NCBI GenBank assembly: GCA_002702065.1
Contig: NZXX01000002.1
Coordinates: 62,001-126,000 of the forward strand
From: Anaerolineaceae bacterium
Lineage (GTDB): Bacteria > Chloroflexota > Anaerolineae > Aggregatilineales > Phototrophicaceae
DNA: 64,000 nucleotides
Direction of reading: 5' to 3'
Under the pieces are notes generated by a model. That model worked only from the letters and a program-made list of their open reading frames with translations, ran no database searches and was not told where the DNA came from. Both the position numbers and the translations under genes were made by a program. This document shows, piece after piece, positions 44,743 through 54,095 of this stretch (the stretch's first letter is position 1; the number at the start of each line of letters is the position of its first letter).

Positions 44743-45579
44743 TCACTTTCTGTTGGGGTCGCCTGCCCGGTTATGCTCGTTGAGAAATTTCAGTAGTAAG
44801 TCGTTGAAAAAGGCCGGGTTATCCTGGTTGGCGTTGTGGGATGCGTTCGGGATGACCACGTACTCGACGTTCGGTTCACTCGCCGCCCAGATAGGCGCCT
44901 GTCGCTTGATGCTGCCGGTCTGGTCGTGGTCGCCATGAGTCAGCAGCAGGGGGACGTTTATCTGATGGCCGGGCCGACCTGCGCGGCTGATGGCTTGAGT
45001 CACGGCCTGCCAGATGGTGATAAATTCGCGCGGCTCAATCTGGAGCACGGCCTCTCTGGCATAAGCCTGCACGTCCGGTTTCAGCGCCGTGTTGCGTGCC
45101 ACCACACCCGCCAGATGCTGGTACGGCCAGAAGCGGAACAGGGGCAGCGTTCCTTTCAGGCCGATCATTTCCCACAGGCTGTAAGGCAGCGCGATACTGG
45201 TTGCGCCGATGATGACGATGGACCGGACGCGTTCCGGGTAGCGGAGATAGACATACTGCGCGACATAACCGCCCATTGACTGTCCAAGCAGCGCCGTCTG
45301 TTCGATGCCCAGATGATCGAGAATGGCTATCAGATCGTCGGCACAGTCTTCCAGCGTAAAATGGCCCGTTGGTCGGGACTGCCCGTGCCCGCGTGCATCC
45401 CATGTCAGCGTGCGATAGGCGGGCACCAGTGCCGCAAGCTGTGGGTCGAACATGCGGTGGTCCATGGTTGCGCCGTGCAGCAGAGTCACCAGCGGGCGAT
45501 CTTCTGGCCCGGCCAGCCAGTAATGCAGCGTACAGCCCGGACGGTTGATCGTGTGTTCTGTGGCTGAAACGCTCGTCAT
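44743..45579 (-). CDS. alpha/beta hydrolase
   Basis: The product is 278 residues. The alpha/beta hydrolase landmarks are the oxyanion strand VTLLHGATMDHRM, the nucleophile elbow LLGQSMGGYVAQ with Ser, the acid in LLTHGDHDQTG, and the catalytic His in PNASHNANQDNP. It has no signal peptide. Substrate is unknown (ester, lactone or haloalkane-type all possible). It lies 10 bases upstream of the ABC ATPase, so the hydrolase and exporter may be co-expressed, as for antibiotic or signal inactivation and export. Confidence 0.88.
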   Translation of the reverse strand: MTSVSATEHTINRPGCTLHYWLAGPEDRPLVTLLHGATMDHRMFDPQLAALVPAYRTLTWDARGHGQSRPTGHFTLEDCADDLIAILDHLGIEQTALLGQSMGGYVAQYVYLRYPERVRSIVIIGATSIALPYSLWEMIGLKGTLPLFRFWPYQHLAGVVARNTALKPDVQAYAREAVLQIEPREFITIWQAVTQAISRAGRPGHQINVPLLLTHGDHDQTGSIKRQAPIWAASEPNVEYVVIPNASHNANQDNPAFFNDLLLKFLNEHNRAGDPNRK

Positions 45580-45601
45580 GTTCTCTCGTCCAAATTCAAA
45601 C

Positions 45602-45642
45602 AGGAGAAAGTGGAGGCATCTCGACAGCCCTCACTTCCTCCT
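45602..45642 (-). terminator. hairpin terminator candidate after the LPDTG gene
   Basis: Two 15-base arms (45602-45616 and 45628-45642) pair imperfectly around an 11-base loop. On the minus strand a T-rich stretch follows. It would end the large minus-strand unit before the hydrolase gene. Confidence 0.6.
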
Positions 45643-45689
45643 GCAATTTGCTTCTCAGCCCGATCAGATTGCACTGATCGAGAGATCGG

Positions 45690-46565
45690 TTAGTGGTTGG
45701 CTGCGCGCAGTCGCCGCGACACCGCAATCACGCCAATCAAACCGACAACCGCCAGCAGCAGCCCGCCCAGTCCGCCTGCCCCCCCGGCAGCCAGATCATC
45801 GAACAGGCCGGTATCCGGCAGCGCGGTCGGCAGCGGGGCTGGCCCGCCATCCCCTTCAATCGTGGGTGTCGCCACGATCTCGCCGCCACCTTGCCCGGCG
45901 GTCGGCTGAAGGATCATCGCCAGCGCGGTTGCTGTCTGGGCAACGGCGTTAATGGCGACGGTGGGCACGCCGGTGGGTCCCTCGGTGGGCCGGGCCAACG
46001 CATCAGCAGTCGCCGTCAGGTCGAAGGCCGCCTGTGTTTGCAGGGCAAATGCGGCAGCTTCGGTCGGGTCCGGTGTGGGCGACCCGGTTGGGCTGGGCGA
46101 TGGCGATGGAGTCGGCGTCTCGCTCGGACGGGCGAGTTCGGTCGCCGTCAGCGCCGCTTGCTGAGTCTGGGTCTGGGCGACGAATACCGCCGCAGTTGCC
46201 GTTTCGGCGCCAAATTCAGCGACCCGCGCATTGGTGGCCACGATGGCCGTCGCGGTCAGTTCGAGGTCCGTCGGGCCACGATCGCCCAATACAAACAGCA
46301 CCAGCACCACCAGCGCGATCAGGAAAAGCCCGATCAGGGCAGCAGCAATGATGATGAATGTTCGGCTTGGCCCCCGGCGTTCCTCTTCTTCTTCAAAGAC
46401 GATGTCGTCGTCACCGCCAAAGTCGAATTCATCATCGCCACCGAAGTCAAATTCTTCGTTGTCGAAGGCAAATTCATCAGCGGGTTCGCCTGCGTCGAGG
46501 TCATCGTCGTCAAAGTCGAAATCATCGTCAAAGTCGAAATCATCATCAGGCGGTCTGTTGCTCAT
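45690..46565 (-). CDS. acidic single-span protein with C-terminal LPDTG sorting-type signal
   Basis: The product is 291 residues. Residues 2-65 are almost all Asp, Glu and Phe with repeated DDFDFDDD units. One membrane segment follows (FIIIAAALIGLFLIALVVLVLFVL). Then comes an external Thr/Ala/Pro-rich stalk with repeats of QTATAxx and PTPSPSPSPTG. The end is LPDTGLF, a hydrophobic stretch and RRLRA, the layout of a sortase substrate. Having both an N-terminal membrane anchor with an acidic inner tail and an LPXTG-like signal is unusual. It follows the 359-residue gene of the envelope cluster by 37 bases. Confidence 0.75.
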   Translation of the reverse strand: MSNRPPDDDFDFDDDFDFDDDDLDAGEPADEFAFDNEEFDFGGDDEFDFGGDDDIVFEEEEERRGPSRTFIIIAAALIGLFLIALVVLVLFVLGDRGPTDLELTATAIVATNARVAEFGAETATAAVFVAQTQTQQAALTATELARPSETPTPSPSPSPTGSPTPDPTEAAAFALQTQAAFDLTATADALARPTEGPTGVPTVAINAVAQTATALAMILQPTAGQGGGEIVATPTIEGDGGPAPLPTALPDTGLFDDLAAGGAGGLGGLLLAVVGLIGVIAVSRRLRAANH

Positions 46566-46602
46566 GGAGTCCTCCTTCTCGTGCGGGTGCTGTGCCGCTT
46601 AA

Positions 46603-47682
46603 TTATTTACCCAAAACTTCCAGATTCGCCAGTGGAACCAGGGCTGATTCGCCGGTTACCAGAGCAATTTGTGCACATAACACCCGTAACCCATTGTCTA
46701 TCAACTGGGGCGTTTTTGGCAAATTGGTAATTTCCCCCACCGAACCGGCACGCGGTGCGCGGGTCAGACGCACCTGATCGCCGACCCGGAAAGGCCGCCC
46801 GACACGCGGTGGTGGTGGGCGGTCGCCAGAACGGGCTGGCAAATTAATGAATGCCTCTGGCCGGCGCACATCCTCCCAGCGGTCCGGCTGGATGGCGTCA
46901 ATGGTGACCTGTCGTTCGACAAACTCTTCCAGCATGGTATACAGGCGGCTGCTCATAGACATGTCGCCAAACCCCTCGGTCAGCAGGATAGCGGCCTGCA
47001 TGTGGCGCGCCTGCTCAATTAACGTTGGGTCCATGCTGGGGGCGATCACCCCCCCAATACCCTGGTTTTCGATCACCGACAGGCTGATCGCTTTAAGCGA
47101 GCGACCTGTAAGCAGAACTGTACCACTGTATCGCTGTTCGAGCGATTCATCAAATACACCTTCGAGGCCATCTTCCGGTTCGCGCCGCAGCGCCCCGATA
47201 ACGCGCTTGCCATTGCCCCACACGCCCTGTACCAGTGCGCCATAGGCTTCGATCACGACGCCGCGATTCGGGTATACATCGACGACATTGCCCACCAGCC
47301 CGGCTTCCATGTCGATGACGTCCGGTGTTTCCTGCACGATCAGGCGGCCTTCACCGGCGTAAACGAAAATGCCATTGACGGGTGAAAACACACGACGACC
47401 TTTATCCGGGCGGCGGCCTGCCAGCACCTGCCCCTCGACGACTTCCTCGCCAATCTCCGGGATAATCAGGCTATCGAGTTCGTCCGGCGTGCGCAGCCGC
47501 AGCACATCCATCGCGTCGATGAACAGGAAACGGGAGGGTACGCTGCCCCGTGCCACCACATCGCGCAGATTGACGGTTTTGCCTCTGACGACATTGGTGA
47601 CACCCACCGCCGTTTCCGGCAGCATTCGTTCGCGCCGGACGGTCGTCCAGGCCAGCATATGTCGATGTTCAGGATAAGGCAT
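46603..47682 (-). CDS. Chloroflexota-type conserved protein with C-terminal KOW-like segment
   Basis: The product is 359 residues. The N-terminal half contains a lipoyl/biotinyl-like stretch (IIPEIGEEVVEGQVLAG, then GIFVYAGEGRLIV). A middle alpha/beta region follows, and the C-terminus RPFRVGDQVRLTRAPRAGSVGEI looks like a KOW motif. Proteins of this shape sit beside the MutL/GlmL-like gene in related genomes to my knowledge; the function is not known. The start overlaps the end of that gene by 14 bases, so the two are translationally linked. Confidence 0.6.
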   Translation of the reverse strand: MPYPEHRHMLAWTTVRRERMLPETAVGVTNVVRGKTVNLRDVVARGSVPSRFLFIDAMDVLRLRTPDELDSLIIPEIGEEVVEGQVLAGRRPDKGRRVFSPVNGIFVYAGEGRLIVQETPDVIDMEAGLVGNVVDVYPNRGVVIEAYGALVQGVWGNGKRVIGALRREPEDGLEGVFDESLEQRYSGTVLLTGRSLKAISLSVIENQGIGGVIAPSMDPTLIEQARHMQAAILLTEGFGDMSMSSRLYTMLEEFVERQVTIDAIQPDRWEDVRRPEAFINLPARSGDRPPPPRVGRPFRVGDQVRLTRAPRAGSVGEITNLPKTPQLIDNGLRVLCAQIALVTGESALVPLANLEVLGK

Positions 47683-49570
47683 TGCGAATGCTTTCTGCTT
47701 CTTGTTCTTCCGGTTTGTTCACAACCTCATCAAGGCGGGATTCATCCGCTGGGGCGGCGCTTTCGCCCAGCTGACGCAGCTTTCTGCCGGGGCGGATCGC
47801 GACTCGTGCTGCATCCGGGGCTTGCAGCCAGCTTTCGGGAATATCCCTCGGCGTGCTGCGGGTGGCCTCCGCCAGCCAGGTGGACATCTGCATCGCCCGA
47901 CGGCGTACGTCGTCCGCCAGGGGTAGCAGCCGTCCGCGTGCATCAAATATCAGGCCAGCAGCGCCGCCTTCCACCCGCGTTTTGATGCGCCGCCTGTCGC
48001 CGATGCTGCTGCCGCGTGCCAGGACCCGCACTTCGACTTCGGCTTCGTTGCCGATAGACAGCGGATAAACCCACAGATGACCGCCATCAATGCGCTGTTC
48101 CACCTGTTCATCGTCTGTGATGATTTTGACATCCAGCGCCGGACGTTCGGCTCGTGGCTGGCCGGACAGGCAGAAAGCCACGCCCAGCCGTTCCAGCCCG
48201 CTTTCCTCAATCGTCTGCACGGCTGCATCGGGTCTGGAGTGCGCCAGCGCCCCCAGCGCCGGGAGCAACCCATAGGGGTCGGTTTGCAGGGTAATCATGC
48301 CATGCGGTTGCAGCGCATCCAGCATCAGCATAGCCGTCATGCCGCTGCTGCCCGTTTGCGTGAGGGTGGCCCCCGCGCCGATAAGCGGGTCGAACGCGGG
48401 CAAACTGTCGCCGGGTGGCAGTTGAATCACTTTTTCCCAGGCCGGGCGGGTGGCGGCGACCAGTTCCTGAATGCCTGCCCGCAAAAACGCATGCTCAAGG
48501 TAGAGATCGCGCAGCGTTTCCGGGATAGTGGAAGGACGCAGCGACTTGTTGTGGGCATAGCTGACCAGTTCTTCGTCGGTAATGTAGAAAGGCAGCCAGC
48601 GGCGAATGGCCTCCTGCCCGACAGTCAGCAGCAGATCGTAGGCGCTGTGGCCCTGCCCGATGTCGGTGCGGATGGTGGTGAAGACATCACCGCCAATGTA
48701 GGTAGACAGCGAACTGACCGCGCTGCCGACATCCACAGCCAGCGCGTTTTGGCCGAGCGCCTTGCCCAGATACTCCACCATCAGGTTATAACCCTGGGCG
48801 GTGGGCAGGATGCCGACGCGGGTTAATTTGCCGACCGCTTCGTAGCCGCCGCCACGATTGTCCTTGAACGCATCAAATGCCAGCCCCAGTTGCAGCTGCG
48901 CACCATCCAGATTTTCATCTTCGAGCGACGGGCGCACATTCGGGGCGACGAAAACTTTGGTCAGGTCGCCGAACATCTCACGTATTTGCGGGGCGATGGC
49001 GCTGTTGCCGGCATACAGAATGACCGGACGGCGCGGGCGTTCCAGCAGGCGCAGGGCCAGATGAATGACCTGTGCCAGTTCGAGCAGCGGCTCGCGGGCG
49101 CCATGTTCGGTGCCGCCGGTAATCAGCACGAGATCCGGGCTGCTGCTGACGATGGCGTTAAGTTTTTCTTCTTCGGTGCGGGTATCGCTCAGGCTGAAGG
49201 TTTCGACAATCTGGACATAGGTTCCGGCGGCGGCGCGCAGGCCACTGGCAATGCTGATTTCGGGGACCAGCCCGACCAGAATGGTGCGCAGCGGGCGTCC
49301 GGCGCTGGCGGTTGCGGCCAGTTCCTGAACACTGCCGGGCATTTCCGCCGAGACCAGAATTTTACCCTGATCGTCCAGCAGTTTGCGCCCGGTGACATCG
49401 CTGATTTCCTGCAAGCTATGACGCAGGCCGACGCCGACATCATGATAGGGAAACCCGGCGGTGGTGCGGGCCTGTGCCTGCGCGATCAACCGGTATCCAC
49501 CGTCCACCACGTCAAGCAGGATCAGGCGGGTGTGAATGCTGCCAAAGTCTGCGGCGAGAATCGCACTCAT
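47669..49570 (-). CDS. MutL/GlmL-like ASKHA-fold protein
   Basis: The product is 633 residues, of the glutamate mutase L (MutL) family. The phosphate-1 motif AADFGSIHTRLILLD opens the fold. ALAVDVGSAVSSLSTYIGGD holds phosphate-2, and TGSSGMTAMLMLDAL comes later. Classical GlmL proteins serve adenosylcobalamin mutases, but no mutase E or S gene is in the window. Here it lies in a set of membrane and envelope genes, so another role, such as an ATP-driven scaffold, is inferred. The ATG is at 49570, behind GGAGG in the previous gene. Confidence 0.8.
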   Translation of the reverse strand: MSAILAADFGSIHTRLILLDVVDGGYRLIAQAQARTTAGFPYHDVGVGLRHSLQEISDVTGRKLLDDQGKILVSAEMPGSVQELAATASAGRPLRTILVGLVPEISIASGLRAAAGTYVQIVETFSLSDTRTEEEKLNAIVSSSPDLVLITGGTEHGAREPLLELAQVIHLALRLLERPRRPVILYAGNSAIAPQIREMFGDLTKVFVAPNVRPSLEDENLDGAQLQLGLAFDAFKDNRGGGYEAVGKLTRVGILPTAQGYNLMVEYLGKALGQNALAVDVGSAVSSLSTYIGGDVFTTIRTDIGQGHSAYDLLLTVGQEAIRRWLPFYITDEELVSYAHNKSLRPSTIPETLRDLYLEHAFLRAGIQELVAATRPAWEKVIQLPPGDSLPAFDPLIGAGATLTQTGSSGMTAMLMLDALQPHGMITLQTDPYGLLPALGALAHSRPDAAVQTIEESGLERLGVAFCLSGQPRAERPALDVKIITDDEQVEQRIDGGHLWVYPLSIGNEAEVEVRVLARGSSIGDRRRIKTRVEGGAAGLIFDARGRLLPLADDVRRRAMQMSTWLAEATRSTPRDIPESWLQAPDAARVAIRPGRKLRQLGESAAPADESRLDEVVNKPEEQEAESIRNALS

Positions 49571-49573
49571 CAA

Positions 49574-50212
49574 TCAGCCTCCACCAATGCGCGCCAGAAT
49601 AAAACCGACCCGTTCACTGAAAATCGTCAGGCTGGTCAGGATAGCCGCCGCGTACAGCGCGCCCAGCGTCACGACGATGACCCCCTGACCCACCAGTGCC
49701 AGCGCCTGAATATGCGGTCGCCGTTGGGTGCGGCCATCGGGCAGCCGGCGTGCCAGATATTGAAAATAGACGAGCGTGCAGACGACGCCGATGACGAGCA
49801 GGGTGCCGTTCACCCGGTTGATGCTGACAGCCCCGCTGGATGACGCCGCCAGGGGCAGCAGCGTGCCGGTGATAGCCCCGACGAGCGCGACCGCCGTACC
49901 CACGCCAATAATGAACGCCAGCGAAATATGCCCGGCCCGGCCAAAGCGCGGCGAGGTCTTGAGCAGCAAGCCCAGGCCCAGCAGCAGGGGGATCAGCCCG
50001 GTTACGATGCCCGGCAGTCCACTGGCCGGGTTGAGCACGGTGCCGCTGACCCAGGGCCAGATCACGCTGTCCCAGGTGACGACGGCGATATAACCCGCTG
50101 CCAGCCCGACAAATACATACACGGCCAGACGATAGAGAATGTTATCGCCAAGGATATAGCTGAACACCATCAGGGTGAGGATAAAGCCCGCCCACAGGCC
50201 GATCTGCTCCAC
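49574..50212 (-). CDS. multi-pass membrane protein of the envelope cluster
   Basis: The product is 212 residues with six to seven membrane segments (LWAGFILTLMVFSYILGD first) and a basic loop RRLPDGRTQRRPH. No family is recognised. The GTG start at 50212 is one base after the stop of the giant Trp-motif gene, and its stop precedes the MutL-like ATG by three bases. That marks a tight operon. Confidence 0.7.
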   Translation of the reverse strand: MEQIGLWAGFILTLMVFSYILGDNILYRLAVYVFVGLAAGYIAVVTWDSVIWPWVSGTVLNPASGLPGIVTGLIPLLLGLGLLLKTSPRFGRAGHISLAFIIGVGTAVALVGAITGTLLPLAASSSGAVSINRVNGTLLVIGVVCTLVYFQYLARRLPDGRTQRRPHIQALALVGQGVIVVTLGALYAAAILTSLTIFSERVGFILARIGGG

Positions 50213-50213
50213 C

Positions 50214-53200
50214 TTATTTCCCCCTTCGCAGCAGGGCGCGCCCGATATTGATCAGCGTCCCGAACAGGATAATCACAATGATGGCGACCAGCCCCAGATT
50301 CATGGCGGACCACCGCGCCTCGGCCATCGGAATGACGGATTCACCAGCGGGCAGCATGGCGTCGTCTTCTGCCGGGGTATCGGCTTCTGCCATGTTCTCC
50401 GTCGCTTCGGCGGTGGGCGCTTCATCAGCGGTTTCTGGTGTGGGGGTGTCTGCCTGAACCAGCAACCGGCTGTAATCGGACCCGGCCATGGCGATGATGA
50501 TGCGACCAGAACTGGCTTCCGGCGGAATCTCCTGTGCGGTCACGTCCAGCAGGAAGGCCGCGATCCAGGCTTCCTGCCCGGCTGTCAGATCCGGATAATC
50601 GACCTGAATCCATGAGCCATCGCTGTTGCGGCCAATGACGGCGAATGTGTCACCGGGGTCGGCGGTGCCAACCGGCGGGAACGACGTGTTCGGGCCGGAA
50701 CGCACATTGATGGTGGTATCCGCGATCACCTGCGCGACGATCTCGGTTTGTGGGGTCGCACTGGGGACAGGTGTCGGTGATGGCTGCGGCGTGGCGCTGG
50801 GCCGTGTAGTCGCCGTGGCGGGTGCTGCTGCCGGGCTCGTAGGAGCCGACGTGTTCGTGATCAATGGAGTCGCGCTCGGTGCTGGCGTATTGGTCGGCAC
50901 CACAGGCGTATTCGTAGGCCGCGGTGTGGCAGTGGCGGTCGCTTCGGCGCGGTCTGCCTGCACCAGATCTTCAGCGATCCAGCCTTCGGTGCCATCAGCC
51001 AGGCGAATATTGACCCAGCCGGGGCTGCGCTGCAAGATATCGACCGTCTGGCCCGGCGCGACCGACCCGACAATGGGCTGGCTTGGCCCTGGCCCGGAAC
51101 GCACGTTGATATTCTGGATGCCGATCACCAGCCCTGTTTCCGGCGCTTCCACAAACTGGGTGGCCTCGATGGTGGCTTCCGCGGTCGCCTCTTCGGTGAC
51201 TTCGACAAGCGGTGGTTCGGTCATAATCGGTGTCGGCGTTTCCTCGGTGGGCGCCAGCGGTGGCGCACCCATGCCGGACAGCATGCTGCCGTAGGTGTAG
51301 GTATCCTTAAAGCCGACCAGCAGACCGTCGAACGTGCTGCCGACATACGGCTCGATCAGCGGTTCGCCACTGTAACCCGTCGCGGCCAGCAGCGGCGCAT
51401 TCGTCAGCGGGGCGACCTGTTCCGCCCATGCCCGCAAATCGTCGGGGCGCTCCGCGATGACGATCACCTGCGCAAAGTCATCGGTGGCGGTCAGGCCGGT
51501 TGGCTGGCCGTTGATGTCAGTTGCCAGCGGCACGCCGGGTGTTTCGCCCAGGCTGCGCAGCCCAACCGCGCCGCCAGTCAGATAACGAATGACAAAGTAA
51601 TCTTCGTTCGGGCGCAGCGGGGTGTCGCGTTCCAGTGTTTCGAGCAGCGGTGAACGTGCGCCGCCCAGTTCGTTCAGCAGGTTATCCGCCCGCAGTAAGG
51701 CGACCGGATTGGTGCTGACGATGACGGGTATGGCGCGGCGTGTCAGGATGTGCTGGAGCAGTACCCGTGCGGTGCTGTCGAGTTCCGGCGCGGCAGTCGG
51801 CCCGTACTCCATGCCTACCAGCACATGGTCACCGGGGTTGAGGCGATCAAGCGAGTCGAAAACGACCTGCTGGCGGCTGTCACCGGCAAACATGGCCGGG
51901 GGTGGGTCGCCAAGCCGGAAGTCCGAGACAAACGGCACGATAATGGCCGCGGCCAGAACCAGCGCGATGAGCAGGCGATCCACTTTATAGCGGGTTCGCT
52001 GCCGGGGTTCCGTCCATTCGGCGTCGTGTGACGCCTCGACCAGCACCTCGTTTTCGTCGAGCAGGAAAGGCTCGTCGGATACGGCGCGGGCGGCGGCAAT
52101 CGACGCGACACTTTCAGTCGCGGTTAGGTTTTTCAGCAGCTCAACGCGGCCCTGCTGATCTGGCGAGAGTACCACCGCAGCGCCCGTACCGGCCACCAGC
52201 GGCGCGGCGATCTGGTTGATCTCGCTGGTGTCCAGCGCGAACCCTTCCAGCGAATCCGGGTCGGATGCGCGGGCAGTGACGGCTGTGCCACGGTCACGCA
52301 GGCGTTTCAGGCGGTCCGGCAGATCATCCAGCGGACGGTCATCGCGCTGGCGCAGGATCGCCGCTGCGGATAACCCGCCCACAGTGGCCCCGGCTTCGGT
52401 CAGCCAGTCCGGTGCCTGCGGTAAATCGTCATCCTCGACTGCTTCAATGTCCACGATGTCAATATCGCTGAAGGCCGGGTCCGAGAACAGTGAATCAAAG
52501 TCGGTGTCTTCGTCGAGCAGATTGCCGGTGTCGGGCAGCGTGACCATATCACCGCCCATCGATGCCAGCAGCGTGTCGATGTCGCCCAGGCCCGGCGCGT
52601 CCACGTCGTCCAGTTCGGCGGCGAACTGCGGCGGCTCCGCTTCAGGTTCAGGCGGCTCCTCTGCTGCCAGTGCCGACTCATCCAGATCACCAAGATCGTC
52701 GAGCCAGTTGGCCGCTTCGAGGTCAGCCGCGTCTTCGGCGTCCTGTTCATCCAGCGCAAACCAGTCGAACTGTTCGTCTTCGTCGCTGCTGTCTTCGATG
52801 CCCAGACTTTGCAGGAGCTGTCCATCCGGTACGGATTCGACGTTGAAGTCTTCCGGTTCATCCGTGCCGAACAGCGTGTCCAGGTCGTCAATATCAACCG
52901 AGGACTCGGCTTCCGGCATATAACCTTCGGGGGTATCTTCTTCAAATTCGATGCCCAGCGACGTCAGAAAATCATCGCCTACCGCGTCGGCGGCTTCTGC
53001 CGGTTCGTCCGCGGTGTCGTAATAGTCGTCTTCATCGGCGGTGTCGTCGGTTTCGGTTTCGCCACCCATCGACGCGAAGAAATCGTCATCCAGCATCGAC
53101 GGGGTTTCCGCGCTGCCCGGCTCCCCCTCACCCAGCGAGGCAAACACGTCATCGAGCGACTCGTCGGTTTCGGTGCCCATGGATGCGAAGAAATCCTCAT

Positions 53201-54089
53201 CAAATTGAGGGGTTTCTGTTTCGGCGTCATCGTCCATCGACGCGAAAAAATCGCCACTGAGCATATCTTCGCGCGGCGTTTCGGGTGCTGCGGGTGCTTC
53301 TTCGGGTTCTGGTTCTGGTGTTTGAGCCGCCAGCCAGTCTGTGATCGGGCTGTCGTCCAGATCAGCGGTTGGCGGATGGTCACTGCTGAACCAGTCCGGT
53401 GCGTCTTCGACGTCGAGTTCTTCCATGCCCAGGAACCAGTCCGGCAGGGCACCCGTATCGGCGTCTGCTTCATCGCCCGTTTCGCCCAGGTCCGACAGAT
53501 CGGGCATCTGCTCCTCCAGGTCCGGGACGCGTTCGCGTTCGGTCTGTTCGAGCATCCATTGGTCAAACGTTTTTTCCGAGTCTGCGGTATCCGGCAGTTC
53601 GGACCCCGACGCCAGCCATTCCGACGACAGCGCGCCGGTATCATCAGTCATGGTGACATCGGCACCGCGCAGCCATTCCGGCAGGTCGGTGGCAGGTTGT
53701 TCGGGTTCCGCTTCTTCGGGGGTGGTGCTGTCTTCCCTCAGCCAGTCGGGGATGTCGTCATCCGAATCCGCTGGTTCGTCTGCGGCGTCTTCTTCGCTGC
53801 TGGCTGGGGTGCGCAGCCAATCGACGTCGAACTCGTCGCTGGTGGCGTCTTCTTCGTCCCCGGCTGGCCGCGACCAGACAAATTCGCCGGCATCGTCGGC
53901 AGCCTCGCTTTCGTCGTCCGGCTCACCTATCCAGGGCAGTTCCCCGGTAAAGCCGAGATGTCCACCCGGCGGCGTGCCGGATTGATCTGGCGGTTTTTGC
54001 CAGTCGAACGATTCTTCTTCCTGCTGTTCGTCGTCGTCGCCCGGTTCGTCGTCGTCCATCCAGGCGAGGTCATCAAACTCGTCGCTCAT
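50214..54089 (-). CDS. giant acidic scaffold-like protein with Trp motifs, FFASMG repeats, one membrane span and two SH3b domains
   Basis: The product is 1291 residues. The first ~680 are very acidic and low-complexity. They carry about 15 short Trp motifs of the type (D/E)W(L/F) and seven copies of a motif like DFFASMG or SLG (residues ~285-520). A membrane segment follows at ~718-735 (LLIALVLAAAIIVPFV). Next is a ~250-residue outer domain that starts RQQVVFDSLDRLNPGDHVLVG. Then come two SH3b domains (INVRSGPGPSQPIVG and INVRSGPNTSFPPVG) joined by a Pro/Thr-rich linker. A last membrane segment ends the chain. It looks like a link between cytoplasmic partners and the wall. Confidence 0.75.
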   Translation of the reverse strand: MSDEFDDLAWMDDDEPGDDDEQQEEESFDWQKPPDQSGTPPGGHLGFTGELPWIGEPDDESEAADDAGEFVWSRPAGDEEDATSDEFDVDWLRTPASSEEDAADEPADSDDDIPDWLREDSTTPEEAEPEQPATDLPEWLRGADVTMTDDTGALSSEWLASGSELPDTADSEKTFDQWMLEQTERERVPDLEEQMPDLSDLGETGDEADADTGALPDWFLGMEELDVEDAPDWFSSDHPPTADLDDSPITDWLAAQTPEPEPEEAPAAPETPREDMLSGDFFASMDDDAETETPQFDEDFFASMGTETDESLDDVFASLGEGEPGSAETPSMLDDDFFASMGGETETDDTADEDDYYDTADEPAEAADAVGDDFLTSLGIEFEEDTPEGYMPEAESSVDIDDLDTLFGTDEPEDFNVESVPDGQLLQSLGIEDSSDEDEQFDWFALDEQDAEDAADLEAANWLDDLGDLDESALAAEEPPEPEAEPPQFAAELDDVDAPGLGDIDTLLASMGGDMVTLPDTGNLLDEDTDFDSLFSDPAFSDIDIVDIEAVEDDDLPQAPDWLTEAGATVGGLSAAAILRQRDDRPLDDLPDRLKRLRDRGTAVTARASDPDSLEGFALDTSEINQIAAPLVAGTGAAVVLSPDQQGRVELLKNLTATESVASIAAARAVSDEPFLLDENEVLVEASHDAEWTEPRQRTRYKVDRLLIALVLAAAIIVPFVSDFRLGDPPPAMFAGDSRQQVVFDSLDRLNPGDHVLVGMEYGPTAAPELDSTARVLLQHILTRRAIPVIVSTNPVALLRADNLLNELGGARSPLLETLERDTPLRPNEDYFVIRYLTGGAVGLRSLGETPGVPLATDINGQPTGLTATDDFAQVIVIAERPDDLRAWAEQVAPLTNAPLLAATGYSGEPLIEPYVGSTFDGLLVGFKDTYTYGSMLSGMGAPPLAPTEETPTPIMTEPPLVEVTEEATAEATIEATQFVEAPETGLVIGIQNINVRSGPGPSQPIVGSVAPGQTVDILQRSPGWVNIRLADGTEGWIAEDLVQADRAEATATATPRPTNTPVVPTNTPAPSATPLITNTSAPTSPAAAPATATTRPSATPQPSPTPVPSATPQTEIVAQVIADTTINVRSGPNTSFPPVGTADPGDTFAVIGRNSDGSWIQVDYPDLTAGQEAWIAAFLLDVTAQEIPPEASSGRIIIAMAGSDYSRLLVQADTPTPETADEAPTAEATENMAEADTPAEDDAMLPAGESVIPMAEARWSAMNLGLVAIIVIILFGTLINIGRALLRRGK

Positions 54090-54095
54090 TACACC

